Counted from the stretch's first letter, positions 1 to 7,524 are shown. The stretch is DNA of 38,373 nucleotides from Arthrobacter sp. PsM3 (GCF_030433895.1 NZ_JARUXE010000038.1:1-38373), one strand, 5' to 3'. Numbers and translations: made by a program. The notes: generated from the letters alone by a model not told the origin.

Positions 1-278
1 CACACAAATCCACCCCGGGAACCACCCCCACACCCCCAAAAACCCCGCCACCACAACGAACCCAGCCACCCGAGAGCCCTCCCCCACACCCAAACAACAA
101 AAACCCGCCCCTGTGGGCTCCATCACCTGCGCCGGGCAGCGCTTGGCGCGCAGGACAGCGGGGCGCCTTGCCGTGGTCCGCGGCCGCCGGCCTGTCCGGC
201 GGCGAGCCCTTAAACGCAAAAGGGCCGGCACCTATTGGCGCCGGCCCTTCTTCAGCCACTGGATTCAGGAGTGCTGAA
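1..278. other. Non-coding window edge, C-rich on the top strand
   Basis: No convincing gene is seen. The first 110 bases contain only about ten G on the top strand, so the bottom strand is G-rich. Frame 1 stays open from base 1 to about 213, but the product is a Pro/His/Arg-rich string without recognisable domains, so I do not call it. A short GCCC-ACAG-GGGC hairpin followed by a T-run when read on the minus strand (about 99-121) may be a second weak terminator behind the ribosomal operon. Confidence 0.5.
216..253 (-). terminator. Rho-independent terminator of the rpmB-rpmG-rpsN operon
   Basis: Read on the minus strand, a perfect 10-bp stem (AAGGGCCGGC / GCCGGCCCTT, plus-strand arms 220-229 and 240-249) extends by one G-U and two G-C pairs to 13 bp with an AATA tetraloop. 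It is followed by TTTTGCGTTT. It starts about 30 bases after the rpsN stop codon, the expected place and orientation for an intrinsic terminator. Confidence 0.85.
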
Positions 279-584
279 TTACCAGGAAGACTTCGTGATG
301 CCCGGGAGCTCACCGCGGTGAGCCATGTCGCGGAAGCGAACACGGGAGATACCGAACTTCTGGAAGGTACCGCGCGGGCGGCCATCGATGATGTCGCGGT
401 TACGCAGACGTACCGGTGAGGCGTTGCGGGGCAGCTTCTGCAGGCCGAGGCGTGCAGCTTCGCGAGCCTCGTCAGTCGACGCGGGGTCAACCAGAGCCTT
501 CTTCAGTTCGAGGCGCTTTGCAGCATAACGCTCGACGATGACTTTACGCTGTTCGTTCTTAGCGATCATTGACTTCTTAGCCAT
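279..584 (-). CDS. rpsN: 30S ribosomal protein S14, zinc-independent 101-residue form
   Basis: The 101-residue product starts MAKKSMIAKNEQRK and carries the S14 C-terminal core (LRNRDIIDGRPRGTFQKFG, then SRVRFRDMAHRGELPGITKSSW-type ending). S14 binds 16S rRNA in the small-subunit head. It is the long form and has no cysteines, so it lacks the CxxC pairs of the short zinc-binding S14. It is the last gene of the rpmB-rpmG-rpsN operon, 4 bases after the rpmG stop, and is followed by a strong terminator. In many actinobacteria these zinc-free paralogs are controlled by Zur. Whether a zinc-binding S14 also exists in this genome cannot be seen here. Confidence 0.95.
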   Translation of the reverse strand: MAKKSMIAKNEQRKVIVERYAAKRLELKKALVDPASTDEAREAARLGLQKLPRNASPVRLRNRDIIDGRPRGTFQKFGISRVRFRDMAHRGELPGITKSSW

Positions 585-588
585 GTGG

Positions 589-756
589 TTAGCGCTCCTC
601 TCGGAATTCGACGTGCTTACGGATGCGGGGGTCGTACTTCTTCAGAACCATGCGGTCCGGATCGTTACGACGGTTCTTGCGCGTCACATAGGTGTAACCC
701 GTGCCCGCGGTCGACTTGAGCTTGATGATCGGACGTACGTCCTTGTCCTTAGCCAT
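589..756 (-). CDS. rpmG: 50S ribosomal protein L33, zinc-independent form
   Basis: A 55-codon reading frame that is easy to miss because of its size. The product begins MAKDKDVRPIIKLKSTAGTG and continues with YVTRKNRRNDPDRMVLKKYD, a clear L33 sequence, ending in VEFREER. It has no cysteine, so it is the zinc-free variant. Its ATG overlaps the rpmB stop codon (TAATG), and rpsN begins 4 bases after its stop, which indicates translational coupling in a three-gene operon. L33 is a small protein of the large subunit near the E site. Confidence 0.95.
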   Translation of the reverse strand: MAKDKDVRPIIKLKSTAGTGYTYVTRKNRRNDPDRMVLKKYDPRIRKHVEFREER

Positions 757-992
757 TAGAGCTTCACTCCTCGTGCCAGGATTGCGGCGACGACTACGTC
801 GATGCCACGCACGTCGATGGTCTTGATGCCCTTTGCAGAGAGCTGCAGAGTGACATTACGGCGCAGGGACGGAACCCAGTAGCGCTTCTTCTGGATGTTC
901 GGGTCGAACCGGCGCTTGTTGCGACGGTGCGAGTGCGAAATGCTGTGTCCAAAGCCCGGCTCGGCTCCGGTCACCTGGCAGTGTGCTGCCAT
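756..992 (-). CDS. rpmB: 50S ribosomal protein L28, zinc-independent form
   Basis: The 78-residue product starts MAAHCQVTGAEPGFGHSISH and contains the L28 core NIQKKRYWVPSLRRNVTLQL and SAKGIKTIDVRGIDVVV. The ATG at 992 is chosen over an in-frame start 15 bases upstream because a good Shine-Dalgarno sequence (TGAGGAGAG) precedes it and because L28 proteins begin this way. The zinc-binding CxxC pair of the other L28 form is absent: only one cysteine remains. It is the first gene of the rpmB-rpmG-rpsN operon. No full Zur-type palindrome was found upstream, only a TGAAACGAT-like half near 1014. Confidence 0.95.
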   Translation of the reverse strand: MAAHCQVTGAEPGFGHSISHSHRRNKRRFDPNIQKKRYWVPSLRRNVTLQLSAKGIKTIDVRGIDVVVAAILARGVKL

Positions 993-1474
993 GACGACTC
1001 TCCTCAAAAATAAATGAAACGATCGGCGGAGTTCCCGCGTGACCGTGCGACAGGCGGCGTCCGCATCCAGCGCCCCTGAGTTTCGGTAGTTCCGCAGTGT
1101 TCAGGCAGACGGCTTAAACCGGCTGATTTCCTCACTGCGGCGAAGACTGTGGGTCACGGGCACCGGCCGCGGTATCCATGAAGGAAAACCACGGCGAAGT
1201 GCCGGGATGCTGGGCGAATACAGGAGTGCACGCAACTTGAGCCCCTAACTACCGGCCATCAGGACTGCCAATATCTCAGGCAAATCCCACCAACCGGAGC
1301 AATTGCACACGCTCCGCGCCACCTAGCGCCTACCAAGTCTACGAGCTTGACGAATTAAAGACCAATCCGCTACCCGGAGGTGTATAAGGGCCGCCAGCCG
1401 GTTCCCGGCAAAGTCACATCGGCACCCTAGCGCTTTCACAGCAAATTGATAGGCGCCCGGCGGACTGTATAACC
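993..1474. other. Divergent intergenic region between rpmB and the ferric-reductase operon
   Basis: This 482-base stretch holds the promoters of the divergent rpmB and ferric-reductase operons. I see no gene or stable RNA in it. A TTGATA (1446-1451), 16-base spacer, TATAAC (1468-1473) pair lies just before the plus-strand ORF. A short A/T-rich stretch (1007-1020) precedes the rpmB Shine-Dalgarno sequence. Any Zur or Fur operator here is not obvious by eye. Confidence 0.5.
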
Positions 1475-2911
1475 ATGAACACTTCACTCCAGATGGCCGT
1501 CCCTGGCACGGCCCGCCGTACTCCCGTGGAGCGGTTCCGCGGTCAGGCCCGGAGTCGTTTGTTCCGGGCAGACCTGCTGACCGTGCTCGCTTGGTCTTCG
1601 GTGGCCGCCGCCATTGCGCTGTGGCTCGCCGACGGCGGCGCCACCGGGTTCTCGACGCTTGCGGGCTCGTTCACGGCCCTGGGAATCGTGGCCGGTCTTG
1701 CCGGTATGGACCTTGTGCTGCTGATGTTGCTGCTGGTAGCGCGTCTTCCCTTGATCGACGGCGCCGTTGGACACGACCGTGCCCTTGAATTTCACCGCAA
1801 ACTCGGCAAACCGTCACTTTACCTGCTGCTCGCACACGGAGTCCTGATCGCAGTCGGATACGGGATGGCCGAAGGGCTCGATCCAGTCAGTGAACTGGTG
1901 TCCCTTTGGGTGCTGGTCCCCGACATGTGGCTCGCCATCGTGTCGATCGGGTTGTTCATTGCCGTGGTCGTCACCTCGCTCGTGGCAGTCCGGCGCCGGT
2001 TCCCATACGAGTTCTGGTACACCGTGCACCTGCTGACCTACGCCGCCGTACTCACGGCGATCCCGCATCAGTTCAGCACCGGCGCCCTCTTCGCCGAGGG
2101 CACGTGGCAGCGCTGGTATTGGATCGCCATCTGCATCGCCACCGGGGCCGCCCTGGCCCACTACCGCCTGCTTGAGCCAATCGTCGCCACGGTCCGCCAC
2201 CAACTGAAGGTCAGCCGCGTCGTGACGGAGGCGCCCGGCGTCGTCAGCATTGAACTGACAGGCCGGCACCTCGACGAACTGGCCGGCAACGGCGGCAGGT
2301 TCTTCATCTGGCGGTTCCTCTCCCCGGGCGCGTGGTGGCATCCGCACCCCTTCAGCCTCTCCGCGGAACCCGTGGTGTTCGATTCCTCGGGGCGGGGCAG
2401 ACTGCGCATCACCGTCCGCAACCTCGGCCGGGGTTCAGCGCAGCTGGCCCGGCTGAAGCCCGGGACCAGGGTCGCCATCGAGGGGCCCTACGGGCTCTTC
2501 AGCACGGCGGCCCGCAGCCGGGACCACGTCGTGATGATCGGAGCGGGCATCGGCATCACCCCAATCCGCGCCCTGCTGGAGCGCACCCCCTTTGAACCGG
2601 GCAATGCCACGGTGATCCTCCGCGGCCACAGTGAGGCCGAACTGTACCTGGGTGCCGAAATCCTGGAACTTTGCCGCCGACGCGGCGCCACCTTGTTCCA
2701 TCTCACCGGCACCCGGACCACCGGCGAACAGGGCTGGATGCCGGAGTCGGCCGTCCGGTCAGGACACCGGCTGGTCAGCTACGCTCCACACGTCGCCGAG
2801 GCCGACGTGTATATCTGCGGCCCGACCGCCTGGGCGCGCAGTGTGATCAGCGAAGCCCGCTCGGCAGGTGTCCGTGAAGAACAACTCCACAACGAAAGGT
2901 TCGACTGGTGA
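1475..2911 (+). CDS. Ferric-reductase-like transmembrane flavocytochrome (FAD/NAD-binding oxidoreductase)
   Basis: The 478-residue protein has an N-terminal membrane half (about residues 35-235) of roughly six helices, with histidines in EFHRKLG, LLLAHGV, YTVHLLTY and AIPHQFS suited to bis-haem binding. The cytoplasmic half (about 240-478) is ferredoxin-reductase-like: an FAD-binding HPHPFSLSAEP, a VRNLGRGSAQL segment, a GAGIGITPIRALL NAD(P) loop and a C-terminal YICGP. It probably moves electrons from NAD(P)H through FAD and haem across the membrane. The next gene overlaps its stop codon and encodes an exported FMN protein, a likely electron acceptor. A -10-like hexamer lies very close to the ATG, so translation may start at the ATG at 1493 instead. 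The physiological acceptor is unknown. Confidence 0.85.
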   Translation: MNTSLQMAVPGTARRTPVERFRGQARSRLFRADLLTVLAWSSVAAAIALWLADGGATGFSTLAGSFTALGIVAGLAGMDLVLLMLLLVARLPLIDGAVGHDRALEFHRKLGKPSLYLLLAHGVLIAVGYGMAEGLDPVSELVSLWVLVPDMWLAIVSIGLFIAVVVTSLVAVRRRFPYEFWYTVHLLTYAAVLTAIPHQFSTGALFAEGTWQRWYWIAICIATGAALAHYRLLEPIVATVRHQLKVSRVVTEAPGVVSIELTGRHLDELAGNGGRFFIWRFLSPGAWWHPHPFSLSAEPVVFDSSGRGRLRITVRNLGRGSAQLARLKPGTRVAIEGPYGLFSTAARSRDHVVMIGAGIGITPIRALLERTPFEPGNATVILRGHSEAELYLGAEILELCRRRGATLFHLTGTRTTGEQGWMPESAVRSGHRLVSYAPHVAEADVYICGPTAWARSVISEARSAGVREEQLHNERFDW

Positions 2912-3417
2912 GAATACGAGCAGCGGTTTCTGCAGCACTGGCCTCCGCCGGGATCCTTCTGGTCGGCTGGCAGTCCGGCGCGCACGTCGCCGATACGGGG
3001 AGCGCGGCGGCGACCACGTCGGCCACCACGTCCAACGGGACGTCGTCCGGATCGGCAGCCGGCGGCGGGGCCTCGTCCGGATCTTCCGGTTCGAGTTCCT
3101 CAAGCGGCTCAAGCGGCTCTGCCGGGGCCACGGCCCAGGCCGCAGGAACCTATGCCGGCAGTCTCGTCCAGACCCGTTTCGGCGCCGTCCAGGTCCAGAT
3201 CACGGTAAAAGCCGGCGCGATCACGGATGTGACCGCCCTTCAGCTCACCGACGAGGACCGCAAGTCCGTGCAAATCAGCACCCGGGCAGCTCCGCTGCTG
3301 CGTGCGGAGGTCATCAAGGCCCAGTCCGCCCAGGTGCAGACGATTGGTGGCGCCACCGTCACCAGTGCCGCGTATTTGAGTTCGCTTCAGGCAGCCCTCG
3401 ATGCAGCAAACCTCTAA
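2908..3417 (+). CDS. Exported FMN-binding domain protein
   Basis: The 169-residue protein has an N-terminal signal-like hydrophobic segment (residues 1-25), a long Ser/Gly/Thr linker (about 30-80), and a C-terminal FMN-binding domain (about 85-169) beginning GTYAGSLVQTRFGAVQVQIT. The flavinylation site is in TIGGATVTSAAYLSSLQ; the threonine of GGAT would be the residue esterified to FMN by ApbE. The usual D-x-x-S-G-A-T pattern is altered to Q-x-x-G-G-A-T. It starts with GTG overlapping the stop of the flavocytochrome gene, and the ApbE gene overlaps its end, so the three are translationally coupled. It probably carries electrons outside the membrane. Confidence 0.85.
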   Translation: MRIRAAVSAALASAGILLVGWQSGAHVADTGSAAATTSATTSNGTSSGSAAGGGASSGSSGSSSSSGSSGSAGATAQAAGTYAGSLVQTRFGAVQVQITVKAGAITDVTALQLTDEDRKSVQISTRAAPLLRAEVIKAQSAQVQTIGGATVTSAAYLSSLQAALDAANL

Positions 3418-4243
3418 AACCTTAGCCGCCGAGAGCCCGGCGCGCAGCGCCCCGGCGCTGAAAAGCAGGACCTTCCAGTGCATGGGGACCGTCATCAGCC
3501 TCGCCCTGCCTACCGCGACCGTCGGGGCAGCGGACGGCGGGCAGGTGCTGGAAGGTGCCGCGGCCGCCGTCGAACGCGTGTTTGCCGGGCTGGATGCGAT
3601 GTTCAGCCTGTACCGCCCGGATTCCGAGGCGAGCCGGATGGCCCGCGGCGAGATCACGCTCCGCGACGCTTCGGCGGCCTTCCGCGCCCGCTTTGAGGAT
3701 GCCACCGGCTGGCGTCTGCTGACTGAGGGATTTTTCACCCCCGAGCGGCCCGACGGCGTGCTGGACCTTTCCGGAATCATCAAGGGCTACGCGATCGACC
3801 AGGCTGCCACCGCGCTGGAGTCCGTGGGCGTCGAGGACTGGTGCCTGAACGCCGGGGGCGATGTGCTGGTGAGCGGCTCGCCCGCCCCGGGAACAGGGTC
3901 CCCGTGGCTGGCCGGCATCGTGGATCCGCAGGACCGTGGGGCGCTTCTCTCGGGGTTCCCTTTGGGCGACGCCGGCCGCTTCGCCGCGCTGGCAACGTCC
4001 GGCAGCGCCGAGCGCGGCGACCACATTTGGAAGGCAGGAGTGGGCCGCACCGAATTCCGCCGCTCCGAATTCCGCCAGGTCTCCGTGGCGGCCAGGGACA
4101 TTGTTACCGCGGACGTCCTGGCGACGGCGGTCGTTGCCGGCGGCCGGCGGATGCTGGACTGGGCAACGGACAGCTGGGATGTCGAGGTGCTTGCCGTCCT
4201 CGGCAACGGGGAACTGATCGCGACGTCGGGGTTCCGGGCCTAG
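3401..4243 (+). CDS. apbE: FAD:protein FMN transferase (ApbE family)
   Basis: The 280-residue product carries ApbE signatures: CMGTVISLAL near residue 27, LDLSGIIKGYAIDQAA (about 121), LNAGGDVLVSG (about 143), ATSGSAERGDHIW and a C-terminal VTADVLATAVV. ApbE proteins transfer FMN from FAD to a Thr in exported flavoproteins; the obvious client is the FMN-binding protein just upstream, whose last 17 bases this gene overlaps. ApbE enzymes that modify exported proteins often have a signal peptide, but none is evident here, so modification before export or an unusual route is possible. The stop codon shares a CTAG with the stop of the convergent hydrolase gene. Confidence 0.88.
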   Translation: MQQTSKTLAAESPARSAPALKSRTFQCMGTVISLALPTATVGAADGGQVLEGAAAAVERVFAGLDAMFSLYRPDSEASRMARGEITLRDASAAFRARFEDATGWRLLTEGFFTPERPDGVLDLSGIIKGYAIDQAATALESVGVEDWCLNAGGDVLVSGSPAPGTGSPWLAGIVDPQDRGALLSGFPLGDAGRFAALATSGSAERGDHIWKAGVGRTEFRRSEFRQVSVAARDIVTADVLATAVVAGGRRMLDWATDSWDVEVLAVLGNGELIATSGFRA

Positions 4244-5001
4244 AGGTGCGTGAGCCGGGGGTAGCGCGGTGCCAGTCCGTCGCCTGAGGACTTTCCGGTG
4301 ACGCGACGGACCACCCACGGTCCGGCGAATTCGCGCACCCAGCGGGCATTGGCCCGGATTGCCTCGGCCCGGTTCAGCTCGGGGACCGGGGTCATGGGCG
4401 GGATGTCGATCGAGTGGTCGTGTTCCAGGACGGTGAGGACGCGTTTGGCCATGTTCGCGTGGCCCGCGGCGGACATGTGCATCCGGTCGGTCGCCCACAT
4501 CCCCCAGTCGTAGTACTCGCTGAAGCGCCAGTAGTCCACCAGGAGGGCGCCGTGGTCACCGGCGATGCCGCGGACCAGTTCGTTGTAGATCGCGGTGCGC
4601 CCGCGCGTCGTGCCGAAGATCTTGGAGCCGCGGGAGTCGAAACCGGTGAACATCACGATGGTGGCGCCGGTGGCCTTGAGCTTGCGGATGCCGGCGTCGT
4701 AGTCCACCAGCAGGTTGTCGATATCGACCTTGGGCCGGAGGATGTCGTTGGCCCCGGCGTAGATGCTCACGAGGGTGGGTTTGAGGGCCACAGCCGCGTC
4801 GACCTGTTCGGCCATGATCTGGCGCAGCTTCTTGCCGCGGATGGCGAGGTTCGCGTAGCCGAAGCCCGGATCCGCGGCGCCCAGCTGCTCGGCCACCCGG
4901 TCCGCCCAGCCCCGGACGCCGTTGGGGCGGGCGGGGTCGTCGTCGCCGACGCCTTCCGTGAAGGAGTCGCCAAGGGCTACGAAGCGGGACGTGAAATCCA
5001 T
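4240..5001 (-). CDS. SGNH/GDSL-family hydrolase (copy 1)
   Basis: The 253-residue protein shows the SGNH blocks in order: ALGDSFTEG near residue 8 (catalytic Ser), NLAIRGKK (Gly block), YAGANDIL (GxND) and DRMHMSAAGH (D-x-x-H catalytic pair). No signal peptide is evident, suggesting a cytoplasmic esterase or lipase-like enzyme of unknown substrate. A close paralog lies at 7853-8689, so the pair flanks glutaminase, MarR and YciI-like genes. The ATG at 5001 is preceded by CAGACT ending 7 bases before it and by no Shine-Dalgarno sequence, fitting a leaderless start. Its stop overlaps the convergent apbE stop by 4 bases. Confidence 0.88.
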   Translation of the reverse strand: MDFTSRFVALGDSFTEGVGDDDPARPNGVRGWADRVAEQLGAADPGFGYANLAIRGKKLRQIMAEQVDAAVALKPTLVSIYAGANDILRPKVDIDNLLVDYDAGIRKLKATGATIVMFTGFDSRGSKIFGTTRGRTAIYNELVRGIAGDHGALLVDYWRFSEYYDWGMWATDRMHMSAAGHANMAKRVLTVLEHDHSIDIPPMTPVPELNRAEAIRANARWVREFAGPWVVRRVTGKSSGDGLAPRYPRLTHL

Positions 5002-5007
5002 GGATCC

Positions 5008-5013
5008 AGTCTG
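5008..5013 (-). promoter_or_regulatory. Putative -10 box, leaderless start of GDSL hydrolase copy 1
   Basis: Read on the minus strand, CAGACT is followed by GGATCC and then the ATG. The six-base spacing puts the transcription start at or next to the ATG, and there is no Shine-Dalgarno sequence. Confidence 0.45.
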
Positions 5014-5064
5014 CCAGCAGTTGCCGGAAGCAACAAAGCAGGAAGGGTCAGGCCGTCGACGCCG

Positions 5065-6882
5065 CTACTCGCGGATCCGGACCGCCGATTCGCGCAGGTA
5101 CTGTTCCACCCGGGTGTAGGCGTCCCGGGTCAGGGCCTTCCAGAGAGCGAGGGCCAGCCGCGGGTCGCTGGCCTCCAGCTCGGCGATCGCCTCGGCACTA
5201 AGCACCATGACCTGGACCGGGCCCACCGCCCTGACGGTGGTTTCCTGCCGGTTCCCGCTGCCCAGCGCCAGCTCCCCGAACGTCATGCCCGCGCTGAGTG
5301 TGTTCAGCTTGACCCGCTCCGCGGTGGGCCCCGGGGAGGTGCTGCTGACCCTTCCGGAGGTGATGAAGTAGACCCCGCCGAACCGCAGCCCGACGCGCCG
5401 GATGACGTCGCCGTCGTCGTAGGATTTCGGGGTCATCAGGGCTTCGAGCGCTACGGCGTCCGCCTCGTCCAGGGGCGCCAGGGCGGGCGATGCGGTGACC
5501 GGCACGAGGTCCGGCAGCAGCAGGTGGTCACCGTGGCGCTCCAACAGGCGGTTTTCGCAGTATTCGACGGCGACGCTCCGGGTCGCGAAGGACGGCACCG
5601 GATGCCGCGCCGACTGTCCCAACGCCTCCGCGACGGAGCCGTCCGCCTCGATCAGCACGAGTTCGCGGCCGGCGCCGGTCAGTTTTTCCCTGGACATTTC
5701 CAGCATGCGCACGGCCACCTCGCTGACCTGGTCGGTACGGCGCAGGTCCAGGACCACCAGCTCTACCTCGTCCGGCAGGCTGCTGAGCTCGCGCACCATG
5801 GACTCTGTGCCGGCGAAAAGCAGGTCGCCGTTGACTTCGATCACCCGCGCCCGGTGGCCGTGGGCGCGGAGCACGTCGGCGGCCTCGTCGTTCCGGCGGA
5901 TCCCGGAGGGCGTCTCGGTCACGTCGTACGCGGCGAGGATGGCGGACCGTCCGGTCCGGGCCGCGCGGACGAAGTGCAGTTCCATGTCCCGGGAGAGGCG
6001 CTGGGCAGTAGCCAGTCCGCGGACGCTGCTGCCATGCTCATCCAGCGGCGGCGAATAGACCGCCAGGCCCACCTGGCCGGGCAGCACAGCGATGATCCCG
6101 CCGGCCACCCCGCTCTTTCCGGGCATGCCCACGCTGCTGATCCAGGCCCCGGCGTCGTCGTACATGCCGGAAGTCATCATGACGGACAGCACGCGTTCCA
6201 CCGGGCCGATCTCCAGCACCTGCTTGCCGCTGAGCGGGTTCCGGCCGCCGTTGGCGAGGGTGGCGGCCATAATCGAGAGGTCGTAGGAGTTCACCAGGAC
6301 AGAACACTGGCGGAAATAGTCCTCCAGGACCGGCGTCGGATCATCCTCGATGATGTTGAAGGAGCGCAGCAGGTACGCCAGGGCAGTGTTGCGGTGGCCG
6401 TGCTTGAGCTCGGATTCGAAGACCTTCTCGCTGACCGAAAGCTGCCGGCCCGCGAAAGCGGAATACGTGCTGAGGATCCGCTTGAAGCCGGACTGCCCGC
6501 CGGATCCCCTGATCAGCGAGGTGGCAGTGAGGGCACCGGCGTTGATCATCGCATTGGCCGGCCGGCCGGTCCCCTCGGCCAGGGAGATCTCATTGAAGGA
6601 ATCGCCCGACGGTTCCACGTCCACTTTGGCGTCCACGGCCTCGTTGCCCAGGTCCTCGAGGGCCAGCCCGTAGGTGAAGGGCTTGGAGATGGACTGGATG
6701 GTAAATTCCTCGCGGGTGTCGCCGATCTCGTAGACCTTGCCGTCCACGGTGGCGAGGGCGATGCCGAAGTTGTCCGGGTCCACGTTGGCCATCGCCGGGA
6801 TGGTGCTGTAGGGCTTGCCGTCCTTGAGCTGGGCGATCTCGGCGTGGATCTGGCTCAGGTAGCTGTCGATCGGCGATTCCAT
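5065..6882 (-). CDS. glsA: Glutaminase fused to STAS and cyclic-nucleotide-binding domains
   Basis: The 605-residue product has three parts. Residues 1-310 are a class A (serine-dependent) glutaminase, converting L-glutamine to glutamate and ammonia, with the S-x-x-K motif in QSISKPF (about 64-67), INAGAL, and SVGMPGKSGVAGGI near the active-site lid. Residues about 325-445 form a STAS-like domain (VIEVNGDLLFAG, VVLDLRRTDQVSE) without the DxSG phosphorylation site of anti-sigma antagonists. Residues about 470-605 are a cNMP-binding domain (DGDVIRRVG, FGELALGSGNRQETTVRA). In its phosphate-binding cassette the usual R-S/T-A-T-V is Q-E-T-T-V, so cyclic nucleotide binding may be changed or lost. 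The ATG at 6882 is preferred over GTG 6891 because TAGTGT ends 8 bases upstream of it. Confidence 0.9.
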   Translation of the reverse strand: MESPIDSYLSQIHAEIAQLKDGKPYSTIPAMANVDPDNFGIALATVDGKVYEIGDTREEFTIQSISKPFTYGLALEDLGNEAVDAKVDVEPSGDSFNEISLAEGTGRPANAMINAGALTATSLIRGSGGQSGFKRILSTYSAFAGRQLSVSEKVFESELKHGHRNTALAYLLRSFNIIEDDPTPVLEDYFRQCSVLVNSYDLSIMAATLANGGRNPLSGKQVLEIGPVERVLSVMMTSGMYDDAGAWISSVGMPGKSGVAGGIIAVLPGQVGLAVYSPPLDEHGSSVRGLATAQRLSRDMELHFVRAARTGRSAILAAYDVTETPSGIRRNDEAADVLRAHGHRARVIEVNGDLLFAGTESMVRELSSLPDEVELVVLDLRRTDQVSEVAVRMLEMSREKLTGAGRELVLIEADGSVAEALGQSARHPVPSFATRSVAVEYCENRLLERHGDHLLLPDLVPVTASPALAPLDEADAVALEALMTPKSYDDGDVIRRVGLRFGGVYFITSGRVSSTSPGPTAERVKLNTLSAGMTFGELALGSGNRQETTVRAVGPVQVMVLSAEAIAELEASDPRLALALWKALTRDAYTRVEQYLRESAVRIRE

Positions 6883-6889
6883 AGTGCCC

Positions 6890-6895
6890 ACACTA
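6890..6895 (-). promoter_or_regulatory. Putative -10 box, leaderless start of the glutaminase gene
   Basis: On the minus strand TAGTGT is followed by seven bases and then the ATG at 6882. No Shine-Dalgarno sequence is present. This spacing decides the start in favour of the internal ATG. Confidence 0.5.
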
Positions 6896-6945
6896 GGTGA
6901 CGCAGGCCAGGTTAAGCAGGCTAGGGGACGGTCCTGCGGCGGCCC

Positions 6946-7434
6946 TCAGGCCTGCTGGCTATCCCGCAGGATCCAGTGGTCCTTGTCCAGGCGGGCAACG
7001 ATCTTCTCGCCGATCCGGGCGAGGTCAGCGACGTCCTCCTTGCTCAGGGCGTCGAGGAAGAGCGAACGCACGGCCTCGACGTGGCCCGGGGCGAGCTCCT
7101 TGATGGTTTCCATTCCCGCGTCGGTGAGGTGCGCCGTCGTGACCCTGGCATCGCCGGGGTGCGGGCGGCGCTCCACCCAGCCTCGGGTCTGCAGTTTGGT
7201 GACCACATGGGAGAGCCTGGACAGGGAGGCGCTGGTACGCGCGGCAAGTTCGCTCATGGGCAGAAAACGTCCGTCGGCTTCGGAGAGCATCGCGAGGACG
7301 TTGTAGTCGAAGAGGGACAGCTTGCGCTCGTGATGCAGCTGCGTGTCCAGGGCTGCCGGAAGCAGGGTGTTGATGCTCACTTGGGCCAGCCAGGCCCGGC
7401 GTTCGTCGGCGTTCAGCCAGCGCGGTTCAGTCAT
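6946..7434 (-). CDS. MarR-family transcriptional regulator
   Basis: The 162-residue protein has the MarR winged-helix layout: a dimerisation helix, LSLFDYNVLAMLSEADGRFL (helix 2 region, about 40-58), MSELAARTSASLSRLSHVV (recognition helices, about 59-77), and a wing around RRPHPGDARVTTAHLTDAG. MarR proteins bind palindromic DNA and are usually released by small ligands. It diverges from the YciI-like gene. An imperfect palindrome, TTGACGGTTCAA (7460-7471), lies between them and could be its operator. The ATG has TAGACT six bases upstream and no Shine-Dalgarno sequence, so translation is probably leaderless. The ligand and targets are unknown. Confidence 0.88.
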   Translation of the reverse strand: MTEPRWLNADERRAWLAQVSINTLLPAALDTQLHHERKLSLFDYNVLAMLSEADGRFLPMSELAARTSASLSRLSHVVTKLQTRGWVERRPHPGDARVTTAHLTDAGMETIKELAPGHVEAVRSLFLDALSKEDVADLARIGEKIVARLDKDHWILRDSQQA

Positions 7435-7440
7435 GGATAC

Positions 7441-7446
7441 AGTCTA
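7441..7446 (-). promoter_or_regulatory. Putative -10 box, leaderless start of the MarR gene
   Basis: On the minus strand TAGACT is followed by GTATCC and the ATG at 7434. The TTGAAC of the adjacent palindrome lies about 19 bases upstream and could act as a -35 element. Confidence 0.55.
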
Positions 7447-7456
7447 GGAGAAATAA

Positions 7457-7474
7457 AGATTGACGGTTCAACTT
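7457..7474. promoter_or_regulatory. Candidate MarR operator
   Basis: AGATTGACGGTTCAACTT contains the inverted repeat TTGA-CGGT-TCAA and sits in the 102-base divergent region between the MarR and YciI-like genes, overlapping the likely -35 of the MarR promoter. The position suits autoregulation. The short arms make this a tentative call. Confidence 0.35.
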
Positions 7475-7524
7475 CGCCGGATTCTGTGCCGGAAATATCC
7501 CGTCTCTGCACCGGGGGCAGGCGG

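Noticed and set aside
1008..1030. Zur operator upstream of rpmB
   Set aside because: Only one half, TGAAACGAT-like, is present; the inverted partner is missing, so it is not annotated.
1446..1473. TTGATA-16-TATAAC promoter before the ferric-reductase gene as a firm call
   Set aside because: The -10 box ends two bases from the annotated ATG, so either the start or the promoter is misplaced; kept only as a remark under the gene.
4414..6900. An 828-codon plus-strand open frame antisense to the glutaminase gene and the 3' part of GDSL copy 1
   Set aside because: It is a GC-rich shadow of the real genes: product is Gly/Val/Asp/Arg-rich with no domain pattern, and the minus-strand frames encode clear families.
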